Source: Adiantum capillus-veneris | Lineage: Eukaryota > Streptophyta > Polypodiopsida > Polypodiales > Pteridaceae | Assembly: GCA_014529385.2 (NCBI GenBank) | Contig: CM043944.1 | Coordinates: forward strand, 49,709,768 to 49,773,767 | Reading direction: 5' to 3' | DNA length: 64,000 bases | Part shown: positions 1-11,354 of the stretch, piece by piece | Layout of the letters: each line of letters starts with the position of its first letter | Numbering within the stretch: the first letter of the stretch is position 1 | Made by a program: the position numbers and the translations under genes | The notes under the pieces: model-generated | The model's database searches: none | Told to the model about the DNA's origin: nothing | The model's input: the letters and a program-made list of their open reading frames with translations, nothing else

Positions 1-57
1 ACCTGGACAAAGTATAAAAATGTACAAAAAGGGGTTATTTACGCCTTTAACCCAACA
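1..57 (-). repeat. Start of the copia 3' LTR (window-truncated)
   Basis: These 57 bases repeat positions 5022-5078 with one mismatch. On the minus strand the LTR begins TGTTGGGTTAAAGG just after the purine-rich tract. The rest of the LTR lies left of the window. Confidence 0.9.
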
Positions 58-72
58 ACCTCCCACTTAAAG
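58..72 (-). other. Copia polypurine tract
   Basis: Read on the minus strand this is CTTTAAGTGGGAGGT, a purine-rich run directly before the LTR start. This is where plus-strand DNA synthesis primes in LTR retrotransposons. Confidence 0.6.
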
Positions 73-110
73 GCATAAATGACGCCTTTAAGTTAACCAA
101 CTCCCACCAG

Positions 111-1676
111 CTATATGCAATGCTCATATTGAGCCTTAGCAAGACTCTTGGTGAGAACATCTGCAGGGTTATCCTGTGAGTGAATCTTAGTCAAGGTGAC
201 TAGACCATCCTCCAATACCTGTCGTATGAAGTGGTATTGCACATCAATGTGCTTTGTCCGTGCATGAAACATGGCATTCTTGGTCAAATAGACAGCACTC
301 TGGCTATCACATCCCAAGACAGGAGTACTAGCAGGCATACCAAGCTCTTTGATAAGTTTGCCCAACCATATGGCCTCTTTAGAAGCCTCAGTGGCTGAAA
401 TATATTCAACCTCAGTAGTACTCAATGCCACAATTTTCTGCAGTCGTGAACACCAAGAGACAGCACCACCAACAATAGCAAACACATAGCCACTAGTGGA
501 CTTCCTGGTATCCAGTTCACTTGCCATATTTGCATCGCAATAGCCCTGCAACTTCAGGTCACTTTTGCCATAGCATATACACCTAGATTGTGTATCTGAC
601 AAGTATCTCAGAATGTATTTCACAGCTTCCCAATGTGCTTTGTCGGGATTGGACATGTATCTACTAACAACTCCCACCGAATGGGTAATGTCAGGACGAG
701 TGGCAACCATAGCATACATAAGAGAACCACAAGCTGATGCATAAGGGATTCCCTTCATAGCATTCACTGCCATGTCATCCTTTGGGCAATCGGCTTTGCT
801 AAGTTTTGGTTTTGTGTGTGGAGGTAAAGGTACTCCAAGTGACTTAGCTTCAGCCATGTTAAACCTGTCAAGTACTTTAGCAATGTACTTTTCTTGAGAT
901 AAGAAGAGCAATTTCAGCTTTCTATCTCTCTTGATTCTCATGCCCAAGATGTGCTCAGCATCACCTAAATCCTTCAGTGCAAAAGCTGAATTCAGCTGAC
1001 ATTTAAGAGCATCAATGGTAGACTTATGCTTCCCAGCAATCAACATATCATCTACATATAGCACAAGGATTATAGGACTTCCATCATTATCCTTCTTTGT
1101 ATACAAACAATGGTCTGAATGGCTGCGTTTAAAGCCTTGAGACAGCATAAAAGTATCAAACTTTTTGTACCACTGGCGTGATGACTGCCTCAAACCATAC
1201 AGTGCCCTTCTTAGTTTGCATACAAGTTCCTTTCTATCAGGAACTACAAAACCCTCAGGTTGCTTCATGTAGATATCTTCATCAATGTCACCATGAAGAA
1301 CAGCTGTTTTTACATCCATTTGATTCAATTCTAAGTCAAGCACTACAACGAGAGCAAAAAGGACACGCAATGTCGTAAGCTTTACAACAGGAGAAAAGAT
1401 CTCTTGAAAGTCAATCCCCTCTTTCTGTGCATACCCTTTGGCAACTAACCTTGCTTTATACTTAGGCTTTCCATCAACACATTTGACCTTGTAAACCCAT
1501 TTGTTAGGAAGAGCCTTTCTTCCTTTAGGCAATGGCACAAGATCCCAAGTATTGTTTTCATGCAAAGATTTGATTTCCTCTTGCATCGCAAGCTCCCACT
1601 TACTGCTTAACTCACATGATTTTGCCTCTTTATATGTAAGAGGCTCACCCTCATCTGTCAACATAACATGATGCAA
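111..1676 (-). pseudogene. Copia reverse transcriptase and RNase H
   Basis: A 521-codon open stretch covering the C-terminal half of the copia polyprotein. The RT starts with the W-x-A-M-x-E-E block typical of copia and has the catalytic YVDDM box. The RNase H follows, with the KSTSGYVF and ALSTTEVEY blocks and the closing HIDVQYHFIR and DVLTK segments. It is in frame with the upstream piece except for one TAG near 1689. These two activities make the cDNA in the virus-like particle. Alone it is only a remnant of the disrupted polyprotein. Confidence 0.92.
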
Positions 1677-1691
1677 AGAGGGGTCAAAGCA

Positions 1692-1955
1692 CTATATCAA
1701 CCTTCTGACACGAGTAGACCTGCGTACCCAATGATCTACATTCTCAGGCACAGGTTCTATATCAGGAGGCAACTCATTTTCAGCACGCTCATGCTGCTGA
1801 AAATCATTTTCAGCCATGACAGGTGGCTGTCCATCCTCATTTGGAGCATCTAAATCATGTCCTACCTCTTCTGGCTCAAGGTTAACCGGCTGATTATCAA
1901 TTTCAGCTTGCGGTAATGCATCCTGAGGCTCTTTTTCAACATCAATAGGTGACAA
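1692..1955 (-). pseudogene. Copia linker between integrase and RT
   Basis: An acidic, Pro-rich stretch ending in RRSTRVRR, the usual basic block just before copia RT. It is separated from the integrase frame by a single-base frameshift near 1955-1975 and from the RT frame by an in-frame TAG near 1689. The ATG seen here is not a real start. Confidence 0.75.
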
Positions 1956-3745
1956 GGAGGCTGAAATTTGACCGATTTCTTGTCAATTTCATAAGATGTA
2001 GCATTTTTCAGCAATTTAGCCTCATTGAACAGTACATCTCGATTGCATACAACCCTCTTAAACTGAGGCAACCATATCCTGTAGCCCATTTCACCCTCTT
2101 CCCCATAACCTAGGAAGAGTCCTTGGATGGACTTGGCATCTAGCTTTGTCCTCAAGTCATTACGAACATGGACAAAAGCCTCGCAGCCAAACACTCTCAA
2201 ATGATCATAATAAGAGGCAGGTTTGCCAAACCAAACCTCCTCTGGAATGTCATTTTTTAGTGTACTGTTAGGAGAGCGATTACATACATGAATTGCAGTT
2301 TTCAAAGCCTCTCCCCAAAACCCATGAGGGAGATTAGCCGTGGACAACATGCAACGCACTCTCTCACATAAAGTACGGTTATACCTCTCAGCCACACCAT
2401 TAGAAGATGGATTATAAGGGGCTGTCAACTCCCTTTTAATCCCATATTCTTCGCAATAACACTGAAATTCAGCAGACGTGTACTCCCCCCCATTGTCAGA
2501 TCTCAGACATTTAAGCTTACTACCCTTTTGCGTGGTCACAAAAGCATGAAACCTCTTAAATGCATTAAATGTCTCACTCTTATTCTTTAACAAATATGCC
2601 CAGCCTTTCCTAGTGCAATCATCAATGAACGTAACAAAGTATGATGCACCACCAAAAGACTTAACAGGCATTGAACATACATCGGAGTGAATTAAATCAA
2701 GAGCATTAGCTTTGCGCGAGACACCAGAATAATAAGAAGACTTCTTTTGTTTACCATACAAACAGTCATTACAAAAATCTAACTTGGTGCCCTTTACATC
2801 AACCCTCTTCAAAGAGGAGAGCACATCAAGTCCCTTCTGGCTCATATGGCCAAGTCTTTTGTGCCACAACTCCAAATGAGAAGCAACTTCGGCCACTGCA
2901 AGAAACTTACCAGGCAAAGCTTTGCCATGTAAATAGTACAATGTACCACTCTTGCATCCCTTGACAATGAGCATTGATCCCTTAAGCAACTTCCATGAAC
3001 CCCCAGCAAAAATGGTTGTATAACCCTGTGCATCCATCTGGCCAACAGACAATAGACTCTTCTTGATGCCTGGTATATACCTTACATCTTTAAGCATAAA
3101 CTCTTGGCCATTGTTTAATGCCAAGCGCACAGTGCCCATTCCTTCAATGTCACAAGCATGGTTATCCCCAAGGTAAACCTTGCCATACTTGACAGCATGA
3201 TAAGAAGCAAAACACTCCACAGATAGAGTCACATGAAATGAGGCACCCGAGTCTACTATCCAAGACTGTGTAAGGCAATCATTTGCACTTAGCAATGCAT
3301 CAATGACATCTCTACGTGAGATAAGCATGTCTTCTGTATTTGCTACAACAAAATCTGAGGGGCATGAAGCTGCAACCAAGATCTCCTCACTGTCGGATAA
3401 CTCTGTGATAACCACACTAGAGGATACATTGACAGTCTCCGAATCCTTGGAGGAGGTACCTACTGATTTTTTCCCTTTCTTATCCTCTGTCTTCTTCTTC
3501 TCCCGTGATTCCTTCTTTCTTTCCTGCTCTTTCTTGAAATAGCTGCAATCTGGCTTCTTATGGCCTTTTCTGCCACACTGGTAACAAGTCACATCCTTAT
3601 CCCTAGACTTGCTTTTGCTCCTGTTTTGAGTCTTGGTACCTGTATTTTGCTTTTGACTTCTGCCTCTCGCATTGTAAGCAGAACTGCCACCTTCCCCACC
3701 ACTAGACTTGCGTCTAATTTCCTCATTTAAGATGGAGCCTCGCAC
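1862..3745 (-). pseudogene. Copia gag zinc knuckle, protease and integrase
   Basis: A 627-codon piece. A basic, Lys-rich segment carries the nucleocapsid knuckle CYQCGRKGHKKPDC. The aspartic protease motif WIVDSGASFHVT follows, then the GAG-pre-integrase region (HKRLGHMS and a CNDC zinc motif). The integrase core has its acidic triad in HSDV, RSDNGGEY and NGVAERYNR. The last roughly 30 residues are out of frame owing to an indel near 1960. Function would be particle RNA binding, polyprotein cleavage and cDNA integration. Confidence 0.92.
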
Positions 3746-3853
3746 TCCATCATATGTGAGGTTGGGGCTATTACTCTAAGAAACCACAAGCGTTTCCCAA
3801 GAGTCTGGCAAAGTCATCAACAAAAATATGGCTTTCAACTTGTCATCAAAAGG

Positions 3854-4288
3854 TTAAAGCCCAGTATCCTGTAGCTGGCTCATAACACTGGTGAAAGCAC
3901 TTAAGTGCTCAGAAGCCGACTTGGCTTCGTCAAGCATCATGTTCACCAGTTTGCGCATCAAATGCACCTCATTCACAGGGGTGGCATTCTCATAAGTGGC
4001 CTTCAACTTATGCCAAATTGCATGTGCAGTGTCCAAGCCCTTTATGTCCACCAGAATGTCATCGGTCACAGCCATTTTGATATAGGCCTTTGCCCTCTTG
4101 TTGAGCTTGGCCCAATCCTCATCCGGCATATCCTCAGGCTTTACAGCCAAAAGGGCGTCCTCACAATCCTTGAGGAACAAAATCCCCTGCATCCTGTCCT
4201 GCCATAGGTCGAAACCTGTACTGTCAAATCGCTTGATTTCCATCAAGCTCTTGGCATCAGACGACGAGGAAGTAGAGACCATTTGCAC
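3854..4288 (-). pseudogene. Copia gag, N-terminal part
   Basis: 144 codons resembling the UBN2/copia gag domain: FDSTGFDLWQDRM near the start, then AHAIWHKLKATYE and MRKLVNMMLDEAKSASEHL. The frame ends at a TAA at 3854. The missing linker (KLKAIFLLMTLPDSWETL) can be read just after that stop and reaches another stop near 3778, so two nonsense codons separate gag from the knuckle region. The start at 4288 lies about 500 bases inside the LTR, a normal leader length. Confidence 0.85.
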
Positions 4289-4782
4289 GGATAAAAATGC
4301 AACAGAAAGTGTCTACACAAAATCTGAAAATTTTCAGTGATCACAATGTACCGCACGTTGCATACAATGTGTTGAAAATTTCAGCAATTAACAAGTATCC
4401 CCAATGCGTACTTGCATAAACCCACAAAACGCGTACATAAACCTCAATTTGTGTACATAAAAACAGTCCAATTCTGAATTTTCTGCAAATTTACTGTTTT
4501 GGCGCATCAATTTGCATCAAATGGACCTGTTTTGAGAGGGAAAAGCAAGGGACATTCACGGGAATCGATTTAGAACACATGCGTTTTGTTGCTTTGACCT
4601 GTAATTTTCTGGTTTTTACCTGTTTTGACCTAATTTCAGCCTGTTTTAGGCTGTTTTGGAAACCCTGATCACCCTTGGTGACACCGGAAGCAAGGGGCTT
4701 CGCGATGAAAGCGGAAATTTGACGCGAGAGAAGCCTTTCGCCTGCTGTCCAGCCACCTACGCAAAGCTTCTGAAACCCTAAT

Positions 4783-4798
4783 CTGGCTCTCATACCGG
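4783..4798 (-). other. Copia primer-binding site
   Basis: On the minus strand, CCGGTATGAGAGCC lies directly downstream of the LTR end. It closely matches the initiator-tRNA-Met-complementary TGGTATCAGAGC used by most plant copia elements. Confidence 0.6.
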
Positions 4799-4799
4799 T

Positions 4800-5078
4800 T
4801 GATGAGCGCGCGGCAGTGTGTGCAAGTGATAGAGCACGCGAAGATGTGCAGGCCTTGAAGCTTGAAGCGGAGGCACTACTCTGCAGAAGGGAAGCGCTAG
4901 CAGAACGAAGAGGGAGAGAGAGAGAGCTCACGTTTTTTGGGAAAAACTCAATAAGTGAGTTTTGGGTTTTCCCACTTTTATTATAAGTGACCTTTAAAAA
5001 ATGTGTCCAGGTTCAATATGAACCTGGACAAAGTATAAAAATGTACAAAAAGGGGTTATTTAGGCCTTTAACCCAACA
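4800..5078 (-). repeat. Copia 5' LTR (about 279 bp)
   Basis: Bounded by TG...CA on either strand and placed between the primer-binding site and LINE sequence. On the minus strand it has a TATA-like CTTATAATAAAAG (about 4975-4987), a likely promoter, and a GA-rich stretch. The left edge is inferred from the primer-binding site, because only 57 bp of the partner LTR are in the window. Confidence 0.7.
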
Positions 5079-5960
5079 TCTTACACCGTCATGTAGAGAG
5101 TTGCTCTACAATCACCATCCGACCATCTCTATAGAAGGCAATCTTTCCCTTCTCCCTTGCTGCTGTAATCTCTGACATCACCTCTCTCATGTGAGCCATT
5201 TGCAAGAGTGTGACAAAATCACCGGGAAAAATCCCAGTCTTCTTGGCCTCTTCTTCAAGAACTCCTCCTCTTCCAAGGAGGGGAAACGTAGTATGGATGC
5301 TTTGTCCTTTTAGGACTCTCCCGAGACTTCACTCCTCCTACCCACCCTCCATGCCTTAGTGTGTAAAGGCTTTTCTATCCCCATCATGGATATGAGGCTT
5401 ATGACCTCTTTTTCAACATTGTTGACATTCTTGCGGCTGGTGACCTCACATGTAAGGCAAGTACCTGCCTACCCACCCTCCATGCCTTTGTGTGTAAAGG
5501 CTTTTCCATCCCCATCATGGAGGCTTATGACCTCTTTTTCAACATTGTTGACATCCTTGAGGCCGGTGAACCTCACATGTAAAGCATACCCGCATTTTTT
5601 GCTCTTTTTTGAGGGTCATGTTAATGAGGGTAGGTGTAGAAGAAGCCTCTTTACCTGTCCCTTTCTTGGCGACCTCGATCCACTTCTTGACCTCCTCCTC
5701 TTTCTTTTGTTTTGTGTCTTGGTGATGACCTCGGCCCAAGATGACTTCTTTACCTTTATGTCTCAAGGCTCTTCCACGCCATACTTGAAGGAACAAAAAA
5801 ACGAGGCAAAAAAAGCCAAAAAAAAAATCGCCAAACTCCAGAAGCCAAAAAAATTTGCCAAACCTGGTATTAAAAGCACCGCTATGGAAAGCACCGCTAT
5901 TAATAAACGCGTGTACGCTGCTCTTCGTCAGATACCTATAGCTTCTCTGCTTTGAATTAT
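5079..5960 (-). mobile_element. LINE-A fragment: ORF1 C-terminal region
   Basis: Read on the minus strand this matches the ORF1 segment of the LINE-A copy at 36229-36720: the Lys-rich AKKGTGKE region, the TLINMTL block, the RRM-like middle and the ERxxA C-terminus next to the copia insertion. It is heavily frameshifted and includes a 132 bp tandem duplication (5337-5595). The rest of this LINE would lie left of the copia, outside the window. Sequence from 5961 to 6264 is not recognised. Confidence 0.8.
5337..5595. repeat. 132 bp imperfect tandem duplication in LINE-A ORF1
   Basis: The segment starting CTACCCACCCTCCATGCC at 5337 recurs at 5469 and runs through the same landmarks to the CTCACATGTAA motif. 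The copies differ by scattered substitutions and a small deletion, so the duplication is not recent. Confidence 0.85.
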
Positions 5961-6264
5961 GACAGTGTCCTCTAGGTCTCCTTGGACCTCTGCCCACCTG
6001 GCTTGTCTTGCTCTCGGGGTTTCTAACTTTGCAAGATTAACCAGATGTATATTCGAATTTTTTGAATCTTGGGCTCACTCGAGTTAAATGGGGTACCTTG
6101 GATTGTCTATCATGGTTGTTGGACTTTCATCCCCTACTCTAGATTGCGTTCTGCTTTGTGATTCAAACTTGAATGCAGAAGCCTATCCCTATTACTTTCT
6201 CTTACAGTCATGTCGACTGATTTTCAGGAGCTCATAATGTTGTCCCTTTTCATTTTGTTCCTAG

Positions 6265-6484
6265 GATGAGACAGGAGTTTGCAAGAATTAACTTCAAGAG
6301 ACTGCCCAAAGGGCTGGTCTCTCACTACCTGTCTACACCACCATTAGGTCTGGGCCTAAACACCTCCCACTGTTCAAGTGCATCGTCGAGATTGGTGCTG
6401 GGCACTTCAAAGGTGAGCCTGCCAAAACAAAGAAGCAGGCTGAGAAAAACGCAGCTACTGCAGCACGGTCTGCACTCAATCAAT
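6265..6484 (+). pseudogene. DRB-type dsRNA-binding protein, second dsRBM exon (in-frame TAA)
   Basis: An exon flanked by a pyrimidine-rich CTAG acceptor (to 6264) and a GTGAGT donor (from 6485). In the phase starting at 6265 it encodes a plant double-stranded-RNA-binding motif: LQETAQRAGLSLPVYTT, then SGPKHLPLFKCIVEIG, then the Lys/Ala helix KTKKQAEKNAATAA. This pattern fits the second dsRBM of plant DRB proteins, partners of Dicer-like enzymes. The ninth codon is TAA (6289-6291), in the first helix. An AG at 6299-6300 could serve as an alternative same-phase acceptor that skips it. No first dsRBM or other exon was found nearby, so this is probably a captured fragment or a broken gene. Confidence 0.8.
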
Positions 6485-6705
6485 GTGAGTGATGAACCTA
6501 GAAAATTTTCGTTGAACTCTTTGATGGCTGGCTGTCTAGTATGTGATATTGCCTGTTTTCAGTGTGTGCGCGCAATTTTGGTTGAATGTGTAGTTAGAAG
6601 GAATTTGGTCTTACTTGAGAGTTCTGGACAAAAGTTTGGCATTTCTTGGCTACTGCAACTTTTACTCATCTCGACAGTTCTCTTTTTGCAGAGAGAGAGA
6701 GAGAA

Positions 6706-7824
6706 GAAGAAGCAGAAGAAGAGTAAGACCAATGACCTATGAGACCAATTTGTTACAAAATAGTGAATCTAATACCATGTCTGGGTACAAAAGAGCTAGA
6801 ACAAAGATATACTACTAGAATCCATCCTCATCTGCACTCTGGATGTCAAGAGAGTATGGCTCGAATCCTCTACTGTAGTCTCCGTCGATGTTGTGTCGCC
6901 CCTCTCCTCAATCATGGCCGCGTGGATCTCCGTAACTCCAATGCTCAGTCGATGAGAGTGCCGGTATGGTCGAATGAGTGAGGGCCGAGCTCTGCAGTGA
7001 TGGCTGCTCCTCTCGCTGTCCCACATCTAGTGAAAAGAAATCTGTAATCTTATCTCTGGGACTCTCTCTCTCTCGATCTCTCCCTAGTAAAGTGTCTCTA
7101 TACTTGTGTAACTCAAGTAGATATAGCCCAAGACATCTCTGATCCTCATAACTCATGACCCTAGAGAAAGGACCGAAACCCTCGCTGAATAAGCAGTGGA
7201 AAAGGCCTCGTATCTCATAGTACACTGTGCAATTACATATGTAATGTAGCTCTGTCTCTGGCTCTAGCTGGCATAAGCGGCATATCCTGTTGTGGAAATT
7301 CACAAAGCTACAATAAATCCGTCTCCCATTTGACCTACCCTCCTAAATGATGGCTTTGAGTGTCAGAATATAATCAAGAGTGGAGAAACCATAGTTACAC
7401 GGAATGGCCACTTTCATGTCCTCGTTCCCCGTTCCCATCCCAATTTCCCGTTCCGGATCCCTGTTCCGTGTTTCAAACGTGAGTATCCGAAACAGGGAAT
7501 GGCATTTCATGCATGTTGCCGTTCCCCATTCCGATTTCCCATTCCGGGTAACTATGGGAGAAACCCCTCCTAAAACTGGCCTAGCCCTTTGCTCGTACAC
7601 CCTCACCCTCTGCCCAATTACTCAATTGCTGCTCAAGAATGGATGCATACAACCGTGCCAATGTGTGCCCAACCATAATAGTGCGGTAATTCCCAGGCTC
7701 TGTAGGATCACCTGCTTTGAAGATAGGCACAATAGTAGACAACCTCCAAGTCTCAGGTAGCCCCTCACACATAGCAAGATTGAACAACACTGCAAGAACC
7801 TCTACCAGCATATCCTAGCATGTA
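6706..7824 (-). mobile_element. LINE-A copy 2, 3' part with internal deletion
   Basis: From the left it carries the 3' UTR, the C-terminal zinc-motif region ([18 protein letters not shown], 6908-7303) and then, directly joined at about 7285, the RT segment with [19 protein letters not shown] (7581-7811). About 1.3 kb present in copy 9 (roughly 33017-34332) is missing at the junction. A MITE is inserted at 7391-7557. Both outer ends abut (GA)n tracts. All frames are broken. Confidence 0.85.
7391..7557. mobile_element. MITE, hAT-like, inserted in LINE-A copy 2
   Basis: A 167 bp non-coding element with short terminal inverted repeats (ATAGTTAC...GTAACTAT) flanked by an 8 bp direct repeat GAGAAACC (7383-7390 and 7558-7565). 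Uninterrupted LINE-A copies (for example 25555-25575) carry this site once, which confirms an insertion. It is rich in repeats of CCGTTCC and GGAATGG type. An 8 bp duplication is usual for hAT elements. A second copy is at 27589-27715. Confidence 0.82.
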
Positions 7825-7861
7825 TGAGAGAGAGAGAGAGAGACAGAGAGAGAGAGAGAGA
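7825..7861. repeat. (GA)n microsatellite between two LINE-A copies
   Basis: About 37 bases of GA with one interruption. It abuts the truncated 5' end of copy 2 and the 3' tail of copy 3. Confidence 0.95.
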
Positions 7862-9918
<2,057 letters not shown>

Positions 9919-10358
9919 CAACAACCGCTCTTATGAATGAGTATTTTCGTGTCTTATACATTTGGTGTTTGTAGCTCTAGTCATCATGTCATCATTTCAC
10001 AGATATACAGGTCTTGCATTGGACGAAATTTGACGAAAAAGGACATCCTCTGACACTAGAGATGAGCATATCGCAACTCCCGCACCGGGGTACAAAAAAG
10101 GACAAACAGCGAGCATATAAATGGGTGAGGACCGTGCCACCTCCCAACCATACTTGCGTGTGGTCGTGTTTCCCCTGTATTCATTGGATTTTCAAGACTT
10201 TTTTTTTACTTTCTTTTCCAATTTCAATCTTTGGGCACAAACATGCATGCACGTATTGCATCTACTTGTATATCTGTTAAATGATGACATGATGACTAGA
10301 GCTACAAACACCAAATGTACAACACACGAAAAACATTCATTCATAGGAGCGGCTGTTG
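9919..10358. mobile_element. Non-autonomous element with 95 bp terminal inverted repeats
   Basis: The left arm (9919-10013) and right arm (10264-10358) are reverse complements with about a dozen differences, starting CAACA(A/G)CCGCTC at each tip. The 250 bp interior is AT-rich and encodes no recognisable transposase. Length and long arms fit a MITE or foldback element. No clear target duplication was found, because the left flank is the truncated end of a LINE. Confidence 0.8.
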
Positions 10359-11125
10359 GAGAAACATGTTGTGGTTGCTGGTGCTTTGGTCAATATGTAT
10401 GCCCATAGTGTTCTTGCCATAGCCATGGTGGCCATCTCTTGCTCCAACTGAATCAGCACGCACTACGCCTGTAGAGAGGACAACATTAGACAATAACATC
10501 ACTATCAGATGCGGTGCTACAGCAAGTACAAAACCAAAGAGTACTCTTGCTACAATTGGTTGCATGGAGCTACCTGCATTATTAGCCCGTAGGCCATGCT
10601 ACTAGTGTTGAGACTTGCTTTTTAAATAACGATTCCAACATTAATAACGTTTGATTCCCGCCTTGAAGACGACGTCTCTTAATCCAAAATCACGTTGCCG
10701 TCACTATACATACGGTAAAAGGTTTGGAGTTCCTTCAATTCAAAGAAAAGTAGCTCCCTTCACACTACTTCAAAGGTTACCCCACCAATGTTACAAGGGA
10801 ACACCATTTCAGAGCCAGGTAATGCCAAAACGGCCTTCCGAGGAGTGCTCATGGCCAGGAACGGCACGGAACGGCCAGTTGTTCCGAACAAGCATGTAAT
10901 ATTGGAACGGCACGCCTAGAACGGCTTGGAATGGACAGATTTTCAGATTTGGGTGTTAGCCTCCCCCTTATTAAATGCCCCTCCCCCCACCCCTTACCTT
11001 CACAATGCATACAAGCTTTCAAGGGCCAAAGTTCAAGCTCTACCATCTCGTGTCTTGACTCTCAAGCGCTAGCCTCTTTCAAGCTTTCAAGTCTAGACTC
11101 TACAAGGTTAAAAACTCCCTCCCAA
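10359..11125. other. Unassigned intergenic stretch
   Basis: No domain, RNA gene or repeat family recognised. Positions 10850-10935 carry several GGAACGGCACG-type words that resemble the inside of the MITE at 7391, but no terminal repeats are visible. A short minus-strand ORF at 10341-10565 has a hydrophobic N-terminus but no other support. Confidence 0.5.
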
Positions 11126-11137
11126 CCCCCCCCCCCC

Positions 11138-11226
<89 letters not shown>
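11126..11226. repeat. (C)23 followed by (TC)39
   Basis: A C homopolymer runs into 78 bases of perfect TC. Unlike the GA tracts elsewhere it has no LINE-A tail attached, so it is an unoccupied tract of the same type on the opposite strand. Confidence 0.95.
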
Positions 11227-11227
<1 letters not shown>

Positions 11228-11354
11228 ACTTTCAAGCTCTCCCCCCCTCAAGTCTACAGGACACATGTTTGCCATAGTAAGGTTGAATGGTCTTCAAATC
11301 AAGTTTTTTGGAGTATTCCCAAAAAAAAAAGATCCTTCCATTAGTTGATAAAAA

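Larger units (their letters stand above)
1..5078 (-). mobile_element. Ty1/copia LTR retrotransposon, decayed, cut by left window edge
   Basis: On the minus strand the order is 5' LTR (4800-5078), primer-binding site, gag, zinc knuckle, protease, integrase, reverse transcriptase, RNase H, purine tract and the first 57 bp of the 3' LTR. Integrase before RT is the Ty1/copia order. The reading frame is broken by stops near 3854 and 3778, a frameshift near 1960 and a TAG near 1689, so the copy cannot make its polyprotein. The visible LTR overlap (1-57 against 5022-5078) differs at one position, which suggests a fairly young copy despite the breaks. It sits inside a LINE-A ORF1 fragment that resumes at 5079. 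The left target duplication lies outside the window. Confidence 0.93.

Noticed and set aside
4491-4931. Ser/Ala-rich minus-strand ORF resembling a transit peptide
   Set aside because: It spans the copia LTR and leader; not an independent gene.
10341-10565. Minus-strand ORF with a hydrophobic, signal-like N-terminus
   Set aside because: It overlaps the right arm of the inverted-repeat element and has no family match or neighbouring exons.
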